Below, in pieces: positions 38,045-38,674 of a stretch of 38,674 nucleotides of DNA. The first letter of the stretch is position 1, and each line of letters opens with the position of its first letter. The notes beneath the pieces are model-generated. The model was not told the DNA's origin and made no database searches. It saw only the letters and a program-made list of their open reading frames with translations. This DNA comes from a virus, in IMG/VR virus record IMGVR_UViG_3300042519_003660, positions 1 through 38,674 of that record; one strand, written 5' to 3'. Made by a program: the position numbers and the translations under genes.

Positions 38045-38056
38045 GTTATTTATTAG
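38045..38056 (-). promoter_or_regulatory. Late promoter after the capsid gene
   Basis: On the minus strand CTAATAAATAAC, 32 bases before the ATG of the repeat protein and just after the capsid-gene terminator. Confidence 0.6.
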
Positions 38057-38076
38057 TGACCCGTCCTTAAAAAAGA

Positions 38077-38103
38077 AAAAGGCTCCCTTGTGAGGAGCCT
38101 TTT
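38077..38103 (-). terminator. Terminator after the major capsid gene
   Basis: On the minus strand AAAAGGCTCC, loop TCACAAG, GGAGCC then TTTTTCTTTTTT. The stem is perfect and GC-rich. Confidence 0.92.
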
Positions 38104-38130
38104 CCGTATTAAGCTTATTAATTCTTATTA

Positions 38131-38674
38131 TTAGTAAGAAGAAGCAGGGCGAGTTGAACCAGTCAATACTCCTAGACCTGTTACAGCCAAAGTAATGTAT
38201 TGAGTTTCTGGGTGCCATCCAGCTTCAGTGATAGCATAACGAGATTTCATACCAATTTTTGGAGAGAAAGTTCCCTCTGCAATTGTTTGAAGAGACTCTG
38301 CCATGATATATGGAAGGAATTTAACACCTGGTTCTTCATCAGCTCCTTTACGACCGATGTGGATACGGTTATCGCTGAATTTCAAGTTAGGATCAACGTA
38401 GATGGTTAAACCATGTACTTTACCTGCAGGGTACAATTGACCAGCAGTAGATGGAAGATCATTATTGAATGGAGCGAAAGAGTAACCAGCTACATCTGCT
38501 AAAGCAGAAGCAACACGACCGTTAGTAACGATGTATGTACCTGCACCGAAACGACCTCTATGATAAATCAAGTTAGCCATTTCAAGAATTTTAGTTACAA
38601 CACGACGTTGTAGAGTTGAGATGTTCTCAAATCCAGTTGTTCCAACAGTTAGGTCCAAAGTAGTGATACCTGCA
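38131..38674 (-). CDS. 23: Major capsid protein, T4 gp23-like (N-terminus cut by window edge)
   Basis: The frame is open to the right edge, giving the last 180 residues of the capsid protein. It aligns with the T4 gp23 C-terminus: RGRFGAGTYIVTNGRVASAL (T4: RGRGNFIVCSPNVASML), GLTIYVDPNLKFSDNRIHIG, then GRKGADEEPGVKFLPYIMAE (T4: GYKGSDGAIDAGFFFAPYVP) and FSPKIGMKSRYAI (T4: FQPKIGFKTRYGI). It forms the head shell and in T4 needs gp31 and GroEL to fold, matching the chaperonin genes here. The TTG near 38658 is an internal Leu codon, not the start. Confidence 0.93.
   Translation of the reverse strand, partial: AGITTLDLTVGTTGFENISTLQRRVVTKILEMANLIYHRGRFGAGTYIVTNGRVASALADVAGYSFAPFNNDLPSTAGQLYPAGKVHGLTIYVDPNLKFSDNRIHIGRKGADEEPGVKFLPYIMAESLQTIAEGTFSPKIGMKSRYAITEAGWHPETQYITLAVTGLGVLTGSTRPASSY

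Noticed and set aside
38131-38658. Start codon for the capsid fragment at 38658
   Set aside because: The codon is TTG (Leu) inside an open frame that continues to the window edge; T4 gp23 homologues are about 500 residues long.
1-38674. CRISPR array, insertion sequence, integrase or attachment site
   Set aside because: No regular spaced direct repeats, transposase/integrase motifs (DDE, R-H-R-Y) or terminal inverted repeats were seen on reading both strands.

Overview
This window is part of a large T4-like (Tevenvirinae-grade) myovirus genome. The support is a set of T4 orthologues readable from motifs: late sigma factor gp55, single-stranded DNA-binding protein gp32, RNase H/FEN nuclease, gp31/GroES-type cochaperonin, tail sheath gp18, tail tube gp19, major capsid protein gp23 (C-terminal part), DNA polymerase gp43 (N-terminal part only), UvsX, helicase gp41, gp46/gp47, a gp42-type enzyme and dCMP deaminase. 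The DNA is AT-rich. Almost no start codon has a Shine-Dalgarno sequence; leaders are A-rich instead. With an Hc1-type histone-like protein of the kind common in Bacteroidota, this suggests a Bacteroidota (flavobacteria-like) host. The host assignment is inference.

Layout. 1-2900 (minus): a truncated structural/baseplate-like protein, gp55 and a RuvC-like resolvase. 3140-5480 (plus): a DEDDy exonuclease and a full GroEL. 5581-9945 (plus): a 1454-residue unknown protein. 9999-13835 (plus): an S1-domain protein and a class II ribonucleotide reductase. 13917-15223 (plus): a two-gene late operon with a Pro-rich protein and a probable zinc metalloprotease. 15278-18955 (plus): Hc1-like protein, gp32, a small unknown, FEN nuclease, GroES-like protein and a HAD nucleotidase. 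19059-22392 (minus): a small protein and an oversized tail sheath. 22567-34606 (plus): the replication/recombination/nucleotide block (dUTPase, half a DNA polymerase, Nudix-like protein, UvsX, helicase, gp47, SET-domain protein, gp46, small membrane protein, dCMP hydroxymethylase-like enzyme, dCMP deaminase). 34639-38674 (minus): capsid and tail-tube cluster.

How the genes fit together. The plus-strand replication block makes and modifies precursors (RNR, dUTPase, gp42-like, deaminase) and copies and recombines DNA. gp55 would direct late transcription from a recurring TAATAAATAAC / TATAAATAAC motif in front of the structural genes. GroEL plus GroES-like protein would fold virion proteins.

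The most interesting signals are: (1) a short leader, roughly F-x-Q-F-(I/L)-x-E, on at least seven otherwise unrelated proteins and inside an eighth, closely resembling the T4 capsid-targeting sequence. It precedes a metalloprotease, a HAD nucleotidase and a basic repeat protein, so these may be packaged and injected cargo. (2) An Hc1-like histone and a SET-domain protein in one phage. (3) A DNA polymerase that ends between motifs A and B with no second half in the window. (4) A thymidylate-synthase-family enzyme carrying the Asp that marks dCMP specificity. (5) A phage S1-domain protein next to genes that lack Shine-Dalgarno signals.
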